Below are positions 32,907 to 44,159 of a DNA stretch of 64,000 nt, one piece after another. Numbering within the stretch: position 1 is the stretch's first letter; each line of letters begins with the position of its first letter. Origin of the DNA: Acer yangbiense (taxonomy: Eukaryota > Streptophyta > Magnoliopsida > Sapindales > Sapindaceae); assembly GCA_008009225.1 (NCBI GenBank), contig CM017764.1:24756138-24820137 (forward strand), in the 5' to 3' direction. Under the pieces are notes generated by a model. The model was given only the letters and a program-made list of their open reading frames with translations. It made no database searches and was not told the origin of the DNA. The position numbers were made by a program, and so were the translations under genes.

Positions 32907-33356
32907 AGATTTTAACCCTTATTATCAATTTTCACGTTTAGTCAATTTACGAAAATGCCTCTATCTAGTCAATATAATATATCAAGTGTAATATGTGAGG
33001 GATTATAAATGACATTTGATATTTACATGGAAACCCTCAAAAGGGAAAAACCACAGGCTGGTAAGTGCGCTACACTCGAACCTCAAATCCACTAATTGTG
33101 ATAACGTTTACATCCTAGGTTGACCTCAACCATGCTCGAACTATAACCCGCTACCGCTACTCGCAGGCCTGTAAAAGTGGACCTAGTCCAATTGCTCATG
33201 TGACCACCTAATCCCGGTCATCACACAAGACTTACTTCTCCGAAGAGGTCAAACCCTAAGTGAATATGCAGTGATATTCCAATATGCAAATAATGCTAGA
33301 GTACACTAAATGCTTATCTAGGATTATATGATGTTAATAAATTTAATCCTAGATAT

Positions 33357-33519
33357 AAAAATAGCTATATGACATGGCATACAACTTTAGCTATGTTAAG
33401 GATAACCAAACATAGATACAATAGCTATCAAAGACAATCTCAATCATACAATGAGATTACTTAGATAGATGGCATATTAGCATGAAATCCTAGCTATAAA
33501 AAAACAATCTCAATCATAC
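33357..33519. repeat. 163-bp direct repeat, left copy
   Basis: Begins AAAAATAGCTATATGACATG and ends CTCAATCATAC. It recurs with very few differences at 34339-34501, immediately after the CRM-like solo LTR. Both copies derive from the host SIRE-type LTR. Confidence 0.9.
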
Positions 33520-33524
33520 CATAA

Positions 33525-34338
33525 TAATGAGGATCAAGAAGCACCATCAAAGGATCCATTGCATGTTCCAGTTGGGCCAATTACAAGGGCCAAGAGGATC
33601 AAAGAAGCATTTAATGGGGGTTGATTTTGAGCTGCTAGAGTCCAAGTTCGGCCCACATGAAGACCAAATCGGGGCTAAACTTCGTGGGCCTCTATAGAGA
33701 GCATCTGAAGTTGGATTGTCTATTATAATATATTTTCGGAAAGCCCAAGACGGGCCCTACAGATCTTATGAAGACTTCGTCCTCCATAACAGATCACAAC
33801 AGGCCCAAATTCGGCCATCTATCTTGTTGCGCGAAGACTTGAATTGAGGAGTCCGAATTTCAGGTTTCCTTATTGGTTTTTAAAGAACAATGAGCTGATT
33901 TGTTTCCCAAATTAAGGGGCTAATTTGTTTCCAAATTTAGCCTTCCAAATAGGGACTAAGTCAACTAATTGAATGTTTTAATTTTAATTTCTTTCCTGAT
34001 TGTAAGGCATTAATTGCCAAATTTTTATTTCCTTTTTAGGTTTTAGGGTTTTAGTTTATAAGGATCCGAATGGATGTAATATGAGACTAGACTTGATTTT
34101 GAATGAAAATTGAGAGAATATTTATCTTTTGTTCTTTAAGAACTAATTGGAACTTATCAAATTTCTCTGTGGCATTCCTCCTTGACTTATCAATCGAGTA
34201 TTCCATCCTTGATTGTGGCTTCATCCTTTATACCAAGGTTCACATCTCGTTATAGGTGTTGGGTCGCGGTTTCCATCCGAACCAGAGGTTAGACGATCTT
34301 AGGCATCAATCTTGATACAATTGACAAGGTTCGTATCA
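33525..34338 (+). mobile_element. CRM-like solo LTR without a normal TSD
   Basis: 814 bp from TAATGAGGATCAAG (degenerate TGATGAGAATCAAG) to GGTTCGTATCA. No 5-bp duplication flanks it. Instead the 163-bp host segment before it is repeated directly after it. A pol C-terminus motif (VPVGPITRAKRIKEAFNGG) is readable at its start, as in the solo LTR at 827. Confidence 0.85.
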
Positions 34339-34501
34339 AAAAATAGCTATATGACATGGCATACAACTTTAGCTATGTTAAGGATAACCAAACCTAGATA
34401 CAATAGCTATCAAAGACAATCTCAATCATACAATGAGATTACTTAGCTAGATGGCATATTAGCATGAAATCCTAGCTATAAAAAAACAATCTCAATCATA
34501 C
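34339..34501. repeat. 163-bp direct repeat, right copy
   Basis: Right partner of 33357-33519. It starts at the first base after the solo LTR and continues into unique SIRE-type LTR sequence at 34502. Confidence 0.9.
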
Positions 34502-34883
34502 AATAAGATTAATTAGCTAGATGGCATATAACCATTAAAACCTAGCTATCACAAAATAACCCAATCAACACATAATCTCAATCATGTATGTAGAAATTAA
34601 TCTAAAAGCATACATGTTATAAATGAGATAAATTGACAAGTAAGAACACTAATTATGTAAGATAATAGTGAACAACTTACCATACCATGTGTGTTGAAGA
34701 AGACCCATGCATTAGCACATACTAAATGAACCTAGATAATGCCTAGATGATGATATATGCATGTGGGAATGGGTTTAGAGGAATAAAGATATAATCTTTA
34801 AGCATTTTCTCTCAAGTCTCTCTAAATATCTCTCTAGGGTTCTTAGAATCAAAGACTTGGTTTGGGAACCAGAGATAAGGATG

Positions 34884-34891
34884 TATTTATA
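34884..34891 (-). promoter_or_regulatory. LTR TATA box
   Basis: TATAAATA on the minus strand of the SIRE-type LTR 30001-35729, about 50 bp downstream of the GCGGTTT cluster at 34940-35130. Confidence 0.5.
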
Positions 34892-34939
34892 GAGACCAAA
34901 AATAGGGCACGTGAAAAGACAAGTTTGCCCCTGAAATCG

Positions 34940-35130
34940 CACGATCAGCGGTTTCAATCGGCAGTCCAGACCACTGAATTGAATCCTAAGAGCATTAGGA
35001 AACTTTGGCAACTTCATTCGGCGGTTTCATAACCGCCGATCATAACCGCCGTTTTGGACACGAGACAAAAATCAATCAGGTCTCAAATGGTGGTTTCAAT
35101 CGGCGGTTAAGCCACCGATCTCAACCACCG
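34940..35130. repeat. GCGGTTTC/AACCGCC motif cluster in LTR U3
   Basis: Short GC-rich motifs (AGCGGTTTCAATCGGC, TCGGCGGTTTCATAACCGCC, AACCGCCGTTTTG, CGGCGGTTAAGCCACCGAT) in both orientations. Fewer copies than in the 4192 and 6163 LTRs, same relative position. Confidence 0.75.
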
Positions 35131-35729
35131 TTTCACCAGAAATGGTGAAACCAAAGGAGAAGCCAAGGGCATCTCCAACGGCAATCATTGCACACAACCA
35201 TGCATACCAACGCACACGCGCGGACGTTTCCAAACATCCTTCGTGAAACGAATTACACCACACTAAAAGCTAACAAACATGAAGTAAAAGTGTGGGAATT
35301 GAAAGCATCCTAATGCCTAGCATGTCAAGGCATTATCATAGCATAAGATGCAATCAATTTAACATGCATGAATAAAATTCATGGCTTTGCATCGTAATGC
35401 CTAAACATGTCATGGCATTTTAATAAACTAGATGCAATCAATTAAAACATGCAAGAAGAGATGTTCAAGAACATGCATGCACTCATATAAAACACACAAC
35501 ATACAAGAATAAGATTTATGCATGAGTTGTGTGTGTGTGCAACTAGATCTCTTCAAAGCAAGAAAGCACTAGAATATACCTTTGGTGCTTCTTCTCTTAA
35601 GGTCTTGAGCGGGCCTTGGTTGTGCAAAACACCAACCATCAAATACCTAATCTACCTTTACAACAAGCCTCAATATGTGGTTTGTCCACGAAATAAGCCA
35701 ATCAATAAATTGGAATCCTTACAAAATGA

Positions 35730-36468
35730 AGAGAGGGAAAAGACGAGCCAATGGGAGTGTGCCATATCAACAGCCCATGAGGGGCGTGTGAGGCACACGG
35801 GGCAGAGGGCTGCTCTAGCTGTGAGCCTCATAGCCACCTCACGCGCCCTCCAAGGCTTGGCCGTTGTCCAAGCCTGCTCCTCTCATGCTCCGTTCGCGTT
35901 CTTCCACTGTATACGGGCTTCTGAACTCCGATTTCAAATCCGTCTTTGGATTACGAATCGTGACTCCCTCACACACAATGACGACTATGAAACTTTGACA
36001 AAAGGTTGAGAATTCACCTTGGAATACGATGACGAAGACAACTCAACGAATGAGAACGAAAAGTAGCGTAGCTACATTGTTTGGACTCAAAACCTAATGA
36101 ATGAGTAACTGATATGACCGGGACTCAATAAGGAATCAAATGAGATCATGTTCAAGTCCAAATACAATAAAAAACAAACAAATAAACACAAGATCACACA
36201 AGTATGCCATTTCCTAGACATAGTCTTAAAACATGCAATTCTACAATGTATGACAATATGAGTTCAAAGCATGAGCATATTAAAACATGTGAATGTGTTA
36301 TATTAAAAGCGTACAACAATGCAGGGACACTCATGAATGAATTGTGAGTGTGTGCCTATGCATTGTAAGAGAAATGAGGTATAATATACCTTTATCGTGT
36401 AATGTAGCACATTCCTCTTTGAATACATCTTCTTGCATGAATTGTGGCCAAGTCTTTCTTTGAAGCTT
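35730..36468 (-). mobile_element. SIRE-type LTR fragment (copy-2 subfamily)
   Basis: Homologous to 43290-44085: shared 'agggaa...aatcgg(a/g)', 'gattacgaa(t/c)c(g/a)tgactccctcac' and 'caaa(a/t)ggttgagaattca'. It includes a GC-rich block at 35755-35890. Truncated on the left by the neighbouring LTR end and on the right by the Athila-type LTR. Open frames here are accidental. Confidence 0.65.
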
Positions 36469-37592
36469 TGAATCATCATATCTAATACCACTAAGCAATA
36501 CAAGAAAAAACATCGTTTTGATAAGGAATAAATGCCAAGACAAACCAAAAACCTAACATAATGGCAAGCAAGGGATCGTCCATAGGGATTGGGATAGATT
36601 AATTGATTTACAATCTACTCTAGGTTAGTCTAATCTAAGTGCATAAAACATAAATCATAGATTATGATAGATTGGTTGGTTCGAAAACCAAAAGAGATAA
36701 ACAACAAGTAAAATAAAGGTGTAATGGAAAATAGAATACCTAACTAGTCTAAATATGATATATGGAATAAGCAATTAATGAGAAGTCTAAGAGATTGATA
36801 GAGACGCTAATGGACTTTGGGCAATTCATACATAACTTTATTAACATACGGTTCACACAATCAAGGACTAATATCATTCGAAAGTGTGCTTGGCCATGGG
36901 TACTAAACCAAACAACTTCCCACCAAAATGCCTAACCGATTAAAGAGAGGGGATAATGGTGAGATTGATTAGAGACGATCAAAGGCCTAGGTAATTGGGG
37001 TTGATATACCCACCAACAACCTATCTTATTCACTATGTGCTACAATCAATCAAGTGTGTCAATAACTCAACCAATTTTATCACAAGTAAATCCTACAACA
37101 TATTGCAATTAACAAGTGTATCAATAACTCAATTAATCACATAAGAGCAAGATCTAATTAAAAAGTAAATAGAACTATAATTGTGTAAACATATTATTGA
37201 AAGCTAACAAATACCCATTGTCTAAGAGTTTCTCAAATCATTCCCCTAGAATGGGGGTTTAATTACACATAATCACAAACAAAGAAAGGAAGTAAAATGA
37301 AGAGAAATAACTCATGAGTCTCTCTTGTAAGCTTGATCCTTCGTTGAGCTTCTTTGTTGATCCTTGTGCAAAGAGTGGTGGATAAGGATATGACTGGATA
37401 TGTGGATGTCAAATGGGTAGTGACAAAGGAGATGGGTATAGAAGATGGGAAGAGAGGAATGGTTTGGGTGAAGTAATCTAGACTTTATTGTTGAGTTTGG
37501 GTGGAGAAGATGAGTTCAATAGTAGAAATGGAGGAATTTGAGATGGAAATTATGGGTAATCAACGATTTTTCATTCTCTGTAAAAGTTGGTG

Positions 37593-37600
37593 TATTTATA
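37593..37600 (-). promoter_or_regulatory. LTR TATA box
   Basis: TATAAATA on the minus strand, about 85 bp downstream of the tandem repeat at 37685-37855. Confidence 0.45.
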
Positions 37601-37684
37601 TGTTGTGAAGGCTAGGGTAGGGAATGGCAAGAAAGGACAAGAATACCACTCTTGAATGGGCTGAAATTCATCCTTGGTCTAATC

Positions 37685-37855
37685 CCGTTAGGTAAAACTG
37701 CGGTTGGGAATAGCTGAATTGAGGTGCCGAATTCTCTAAAGTAAAATGGGGGTTGAAAAAGGCGGTTGGGAACAGTCGAATTGAGGTGCCAAATTCTCTG
37801 AAGTAAAACGACGGTTAGGAATAGCCAAATTGAGGTGTCGAATTCTTGAACTTTG
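37685..37855. repeat. Three degenerate ~56-bp tandem units in LTR U3
   Basis: Units of the form (c/a)ggttgggaatag(c)(t)gaattgaggtgccgaattctctaaagtaaaa repeat three times with indels, for example starting near 37692, 37758 and 37811. They occupy the same U3 position, upstream of TATA, as the palindrome clusters of other LTRs. Confidence 0.75.
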
Positions 37856-38246
37856 CCCAAATCCTCTTTTTGCCTTTGATTTCTTCTCTCTAACGCGGTG
37901 TCTTAGAAGCGAGACATAAACCATGACATTGCACCTGTTTGATTTTAATGAGTTCACCCCTATGTCGCAGTGTCAAGGCAATGACACTTGAATCGCGACA
38001 AGTTCTTGTAATTGTCGATGTTGTTTCCTAGCAAAAACAACCACGAAATGCCTTGACTTCAATTTCTGATTTTCCTCCTTTTGCACTTTTTTGCACCAAA
38101 ATTCATCTCCTTCTCACCAATATCCCTATGGCCTTAGTAATCCTAAAACACTTGATTTACACAATTAAATGATGGGATATTGCCCGAGAATCAAGCAAAA
38201 AGACTAACAAATGGGGGCCAAAATCATATCTATTTTGGCTCGATCA

Positions 38247-38368
38247 TTAGATCTAAGTGTGGTTTTGTGTGTATAATTTGTTTCCCGATGCTTGATCGGA
38301 AACGTCCACGCATGCACGATGGTGTGCTTGTTTTAGCGCGATGAGAGACTACTGGAGATGGTCCCAAT
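38247..38368 (+). mobile_element. SIRE-type LTR U3 fragment
   Basis: Matches 6415-6515 of the plus-strand solo LTR: 'gtttcccgat...cggaaacgt.c.cgcatgcac...gtgcttg'. It contains the conserved hairpin at 38280-38303. Too short for further assignment. Confidence 0.55.
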
Positions 38369-38817
38369 GTACAGGTCCCTAATACTATTTATGCGTGTCT
38401 AAAAATACCTAGAGCGGGGGTGAATAGGTTTTAATCAAGTTAATTACCAACTTTTCTGGATTAGTCAATATTCAAAAATCACCCAAATTAAACAAATACA
38501 ATCAATAAAATTTATGTGCGGAAAACAATAAATTGCACGTTGATTGATTTACGTGAGACACCTTCCAACTGGGCAAAACTCTCGGGCTATTGTGCTAGCC
38601 ACACACGGTCCTCAAATCCACTACTTGAATGAAAGTTTACAACCTAGGTTGACCTCAAGTCAAACCATTCTTAGTCACTAACCCTTCCACTCTACCCAAC
38701 GGGCCTTTAATAGTGATCCTAGACCTACTTACTTGTGCACTAAGCAACATAATCACAAGACTTAACTCTCAAAGAAGAGAATACAACCTAAGTGAATATC
38801 AAATGCATAAATGTTAG
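38369..38817 (-). mobile_element. SIRE-type LTR U5-side fragment, interrupted by Copia-B copy 2
   Basis: Contains 'acctagagcgggggtgaatagg' (38406-38428), the SIRE LTR signature, and then leader-like text resembling 4320-4620 ('gaaccctc...cgggct...ctcaaatccact'). It ends at 38817 where the Copia-B LTR begins; the 5 bases before it are GTTAG. Confidence 0.6.
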
Positions 38818-39959
38818 TGTTAGGATTATGCTCAATAGCAAGAGTGTAATACTATTTTTGACAATTTTATCATATTAATAAAGTGATTTCTGTTTTAAAC
38901 AAATCTTATAGCATTTATAGATTGAATATTATAATTGTCAAAAGTAAATAATCATAAGGTCAAAAGACTATGAGAAAAGAAGAATTGTTCGTACATCTGG
39001 ATATGTATGAAGTAGACACAATTCTTTAGTTAGTCTTGAATAAATATTCACAACTTAAGGTAAAGGTTGGGCACCTTTATCTTGTTAAAGTTGTAGATTC
39101 TTTTGTTAGCATTTGAGTGGGATCAAATGTGTTATGATGAGTCTAAATCATCAAAGTGGTTTTGAGTAAAAGAATCTAGTGCACTGGGTGCATTGAATAG
39201 GATCACAATGAAATACTTTATCTAGAACCGTCAGTAGATAAAAGTCTTTTCATTATCAGGACAATCGGAGAGTCTATCTTAATCCTGAGATAAATGATGG
39301 ACTTATGGTTACAAGTGTTATCATTTGAGCTCTCAATGAGTACGATTATATAGCATAGTCTATCCTTAATAGTTTGGTGGTATTCATTTGCTAATCGATA
39401 GAGGACTTCATTTATAGATATGGACATCGTGGCTCTATTTATTAAATAAGAGTCTAATATCATCATGTGGATGTTTTGAGGTATTGGATATTAAATCTCA
39501 ACGTTGAGTTTTCGATAGTGTCTATTGAAAACATGGCTTCTGGACAAGTCAAAATATCAAAATTCAAAATGTGGTCATATGAGTAAATATGGTAACTAAG
39601 AGAGCTATAGGTGACCAATGAGCTCTTGGCGATTACTGATATTATTCACGAGGATTCACTATCTCCAATAAGATTGTCTAGCATATGAATGAGGAACTTT
39701 TACTTATTCTATCTTTATTTAAGAGTGCAATTTTAGTTCTTTAGTGGAATGAACTAAAATTAATAGATCGAACCTAAGTGAATCATTTCTTGATTGTGAT
39801 TGGGTTATGTCTATTGAAGCTTAAATTTAGATAGCCCACCAAGATCCTCAATCCACACGGACTTGCATGGAACACTTGATAAATTCTACCGGACTAATTT
39901 ATGGGTCCATCTAGAATTGTATTAAGGCATGTGGACTTGTTTCTTTTAGTAAGAATGGG
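38818..39959 (+). mobile_element. Copia-B copy 2, 5' LTR first part
   Basis: TGTTAGGATTATGC... matches the first ~1.14 kb of the LTR at 26657. It stops at 'aagaatggg', where the SIRE copy-2 LTR starts. The LTR resumes at 57424 about 145 bp further along its own sequence. Total LTR length then agrees with 2433 bp after discounting the foreign block 57807-58654. Confidence 0.78.
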
Positions 39960-40129
39960 TGAAATTCCCTTTAATCAATAGTGTATTATATACCTAGGGG
40001 GGGTGAATAGCTATAGGTCCAATTTCTTCCAATATAAAAAATAATACGGAATATAACAAAGAAAATGTACACTTGAAGAGATTCAACAAATGAATTGATT
40101 TAACTAGTGCAAGAGTAAATCAAAATACA

Positions 40130-40170
40130 TTCTTTCCTCTTTCTTTGATACTATTTATTTACCCAAAAAA
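40130..40170 (+). mobile_element. ~40-bp LINE 3' tail with poly-A
   Basis: 'ttctttcctctttctttgat' and 'actatttatttaccc' plus an A-run are identical to the last bases of the LINE at 32865-32906 apart from one base. AAAATACA occurs on both sides (40122-40129 and 40171-40178), consistent with an extremely 5'-truncated target-primed insertion. Confidence 0.8.
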
Positions 40171-40495
40171 AAAATACAAGATATGCAATCTATGTAAGAT
40201 ATGGAAGATAAAGAAAAGTAAAGCAAAAATTGACATAAGGATTTTAACGTGGTAAAACCTCAAAGAGGAAACATCCACGGGTTGATACCACAACCACCGG
40301 CAAAGCAATCCACTATATGAATAAGAACTTACACACTCAAAGCTATCAACACATGATATCCACTTCAAGCTATCAACTCCTAATCTACCCTCGGGCTAGT
40401 GAACCACAAAACCTACTACCTATCCAAGATACCTCTAGGTAGCAACATCCTATCCAAAGCTCTCAAGCTTCCAGGATGATTTCTTGCTTAGCTAT

Positions 40496-42506
40496 TGATC
40501 GTACCAAAATTGGTATGATTTTGGTCCTCATTCCCATCTCCTTATGCTTGATTCTCGAGCATTTCCCCGTGTTTTAATATTGTTAATTAAGTATTTTCAG
40601 GTATTTATAAAGTTGAAGGGCATTGTAGTAATTTTAGTCAATTAGGGGCAAAAGTGCAGTTATTGAAGGAAGATTAATGATATCGTAAATAGGGAAAAGA
40701 TCAGGGGTCGTTCTGTAATTTGCCATGCAAAGCAGGCAAGACGCGCCACGTTAGCATTAGTGAAACGGTGTGCTTTGGATATGGGTGTGGGTGTGGCTTC
40801 TAAGCGCACCCCAGGCCACCTCTAAACGCACCCCAGTGTAGTCAAGCAACAGGCGGGGTGCAACCCGGCCCAACATGATCTTTATCTTCATCCTCTAGCC
40901 TCACCAGACCAGCCATGGAACCAGAAACCCTAGGTCTACACAGTCACCAGAAGTTACCGGAAACCAAGCCCAAACGAACGGTGACCTCAACGCGAACCAG
41001 ATTGGCACTTTTTCAGACCACCAAATCGTTAGAATCTCCAAGCCACAATCTTCCAAGTCGACACCGTCCATTCCCCAAGTCACCGGCGTCGCCCCTAACT
41101 TCCAAACCGTGACATCTTATCGCCACAGCAATAGGGGATGATTTCCCACACCTAATTGCTTCGCCCTAGAATCGCCTCGAGAAGTCGCCATGAGACAAAC
41201 CGCAAACCTCTGTTGTGTCTAAATGTGATTGGCTAGACAATTACAAGAAGGCCCCTTAGAGGGGCCAAAATGGCAATATTGCCAAGTTAGGGGGTCTTTT
41301 GGTAATTAGCCATTCGTGACCTAATTCAAAAACACTATAAATTCATCCCTATTTTCAATTTGAAAATCTATCATATTCTCTCCTACCTATCTCTTCTTCA
41401 ACCTAGGATCACCATCAATCATCTCTCAAACTCCTCCATTTCTATACTTGAACTAATCTTTTCCATCCAAACCTCAACACCAAATCTTGACTACTTCACC
41501 CAACCATTCCTCTCTTCCCATTCTCTACATCCCAATCCCTTTGTCACTCACCATTAGACACCTACCTATCTAGACACATCCCCTTCTACCACTCTTTGCA
41601 CTAAGAAGCATCTAGGGAAGGAAAGGAACAAGCATTAAAGAAGGAGACCTAAGGGTAATTTCCTTATTTATTACTCTCTTTTCTTATTTGTAATTATGTG
41701 TAGCTAAAACCCCAATCTAGGGGGATGGTGTTAGGAACATTTGGATTTGGGGTTTGCTTGATTATATTGTAATTGAATATCTATATATTTTCTATTTATT
41801 CTATCATTAGATTCTTTTCATTATGTGATTAATTTGGTATATCAACTTGTTAATCATAAGCTTGTTAGAATAATATATTATATAATCACCTTTGATTGAC
41901 ACCCTAGTGTGATTAAAGAATCCAATGAATGGGATGGATTAGTGGAGGGTATATCAACCACATTAATCTAAACCTTGTCTTGTAAACAATCAATCCCACC
42001 TTGACCCCCTTTCCTTAATCGGTTAGGCATTGAGGTGGGAAGATGTTTATGGTTCATAGTTATGACCTAAACACACTAAAGAATACAAGAGGTTAATTTA
42101 TATGAGATTGGTTCTTTAGGATAGTCGAAAAGCACCCCTAACCCACTTGCAACTTTATCAATCCCCTAGCATATCTCTTAATTGTTTACATCCACTTTTC
42201 TTATTAAGATTGTTGAGTATTCTATTTTTCCTATCACCATATTTTTAGTTACATTTACTTTTATGCATTTTTTGTGGTTTATCAAACCACACACACTATC
42301 CACCTACTATGATTTGCTTAATTGCATTTACGATTAGTTAAGTTATTCAACTCATTACTCCGATTCCCTGTGGAACGAATCCTTACTAACCGCTATACTA
42401 ATTTTTACATCCTAAAAGGATTTTCTAGTGCTAAAAACATTATTTTCTAAAGATCACATTTATACACAAATATTGTATTTTGTTGAGTACCAAAACGACC
42501 TCATCA
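40496..42506 (+). mobile_element. Athila/Tat-type solo LTR with TSD GCTAT
   Basis: TGATCGTACCAAAATTGG...CAAAACGACCTCATCA, 2011 bp, flanked by GCTAT at 40491-40495 and 42507-42511. Removing it restores the SIRE-type LTR. TATAAATT at 41336-41343 is the likely promoter. No internal region or gene. Confidence 0.93.
41336..41343 (+). promoter_or_regulatory. LTR TATA box (TATAAATT)
   Basis: Plus-strand TATAAATT within the Athila-type solo LTR, downstream of a GC-rich, inverted-motif region (40730-41110). Confidence 0.45.
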
Positions 42507-44159
42507 GCTATCCGGAGTTTCCTACTCCTAGCTAAGTCTTCTTGCTTGGTGATCCGGAAAACTTTCCTAACCAAGACTTCTTGCTCTTTCCACAAAGCTT
42601 CACTCACTTTGCAAGAGACTTCAACCTTTCACAAGGCAATGATCTAAGTGATGCAAATGATGCAAACACAATCAAATAAAGCTAGATGATCAATCAAGCT
42701 AAATGTACATGCTTAGTGATAAACTAGAATTATGCTTTCAACACATAATCACAAATCTATCTAGAAATCAAAGCATGTGAAACAATAAGAACAAGTTATG
42801 AATATTCAATATATCACACAAAAATCTTAGTTCTTAGATCATGAAATCAAACCTAGGAAATGTAATTAGGCACAACATTTATGCTATTTCTAGAATCAAT
42901 TTCAAGATATGTCAAGTTGAGTGAAATATGCTCAAATGAGATTTCAAGACTAAAACTCAACAAACAATCAATCATATAACCCTAGCATATGTACTAGCAT
43001 TCTTCTCAACATATTTCATCAATCAAATAGAAAGAATAAAAGAGATGATCAAAAGAAATTGAAAGAAGAACAAGTAACACATACAAAGTTGAACCTCGTA
43101 CTGAAATCAGGTCGCTTGGAAAAATGATGAAGTCAACTGACTCTGAAAATGCTTGGGGTTTGTAGCTCTCGTCGAGACCAACATTTTTGGGTTTTTGATC
43201 ACTTGATTTCGAGTTCGTATAAAAAAAGTTATGATTGAAATAAGAAAATGAAAATCATGAAGAATTTTCAGCACTTCTCTTTTTGAAATGTTCTTCAAGT
43301 TATGTTTGGAGGGAAGGAGGGAAGCTTTTAAAGAATTCAAGGAGGGAACAAAAACTACCCAATCGGAGGCTGCCACCTCACAAATCCCATGTGGGGCGCA
43401 TGTGGCACATGGGACTAGAGGGGTGCTCTGGCCATCTAGCACACAGCCTCCACACGTGGTGGCCAAGGCATGGCCTTTGGCCATGCTCGTCCCTCGCGCT
43501 CCTCTCACGTTCTTCAGCCGTATTCGTTCATTTGAACTCCAAATTCGATTTCGTTTTTGGATTACGAACCATGACTCCCTCACGCACAACAAAGACTACA
43601 AAACTTTGACAAATGGTTGAGAATTCATCTCGGAAAACAATGATGCAGACAACTCAATGAATGAGAATGCAAAGTAGCGTAGCTACATCGTTTGGACTCA
43701 AAACCTAATTAATGAGTAACCGAAATGACCATAACTCAATAAAGAATCAAATAAGAACAAGTTTAAGTCCAAAATGAAACATAAACATATAAACACAATT
43801 TCACACAAGTATACCATATCTACGCGATAGTCATAAAACATGCAATTTTACAATGTTTGTCTATAAGAGACCAATGCATGTGCATACTTATATGTGTGTG
43901 AATGTGTTATACCAAATGTTTACACAACGATACAGGGACACACATATATGAATTGTGTGTGTGTGCACTAACGCCTTGCAAGAGGATAGAAGTCTAAGTA
44001 TACCTTTGACGCTTTCACCTCTTGAAGACGATATTTGCACTAGACGTTGCTCTTCAACTTTGAAGCTTCTTTTCTTCTAAGAACATCCTAAGCTACAAAT
44101 ATTACAAATATAGAGCGTTTTGCAATGGAATCAAGCCAATACAAATGATGAACCTTACA

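Larger units (their letters stand above)
30001..35729 (-). mobile_element. SIRE-type LTR carrying a LINE and a CRM-like solo LTR
   Basis: Begins TGTTCTAATATTAATCTAGAGGGGGG-like sequence at the left and ends AATCCTTACA at 35729, the terminal signature of this LTR family. Subtracting the LINE (30043-32906), the solo LTR (33525-34338) and the 163-bp duplication leaves about 1.88 kb of LTR. The right neighbour is not a PPT but another SIRE-type LTR fragment, so this is a solo or recombined LTR. The left neighbour is the Copia-B LTR end, with no matching TSD. Confidence 0.75.
36469..38246 (-). mobile_element. Athila/Tat-type LTR, probable solo LTR, TSD not found
   Basis: The right end reads (minus) TGATCGAGCCAAAATAGATA, matching the start of the LTR at 40496 (TGATCGTACCAAAATTGGTA). 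The left end is degenerate (TGAATCATCATATC). About 1.78 kb with the minus-strand TATA box at 37593-37600. Outer flanks (AGCTT left, TTAGA right) do not match, so decay or recombination has removed the TSD. Confidence 0.65.
39960..44159 (-). mobile_element. SIRE copy 2, 3' LTR (split by a solo LTR)
   Basis: Starts TGAAATTCCC and ends at 44159 with CCTTACA next to a PPT-like 'atcttctcatttgg'. It carries the 'cctagggggggtgaatag' signature at 39996. Interrupted by the Athila-type solo LTR 40496-42506 and by a tiny LINE tail at 40130; about 2.1 kb without them. A GC-rich block (gtggggcgcatgtggcac and ggccaaggcatggcctttgg) lies at 43380-43500. No gene. Confidence 0.75.

Noticed and set aside
35518..36009. 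Plus-strand frame of 163 codons starting MHELCVCATRS
   Set aside because: It crosses the LTR boundary at 35729 and runs through GC-rich LTR sequence; a similar frame does not persist in the homologous stretch at 43290-43620.
36469..38251. 5-bp TSD TTAGA/TCTAA for the Athila-type LTR
   Set aside because: TCTAA near 36481 and TTAGATCTAA at 38247 do not lie at matching positions relative to the LTR termini, so I left the TSD unresolved.
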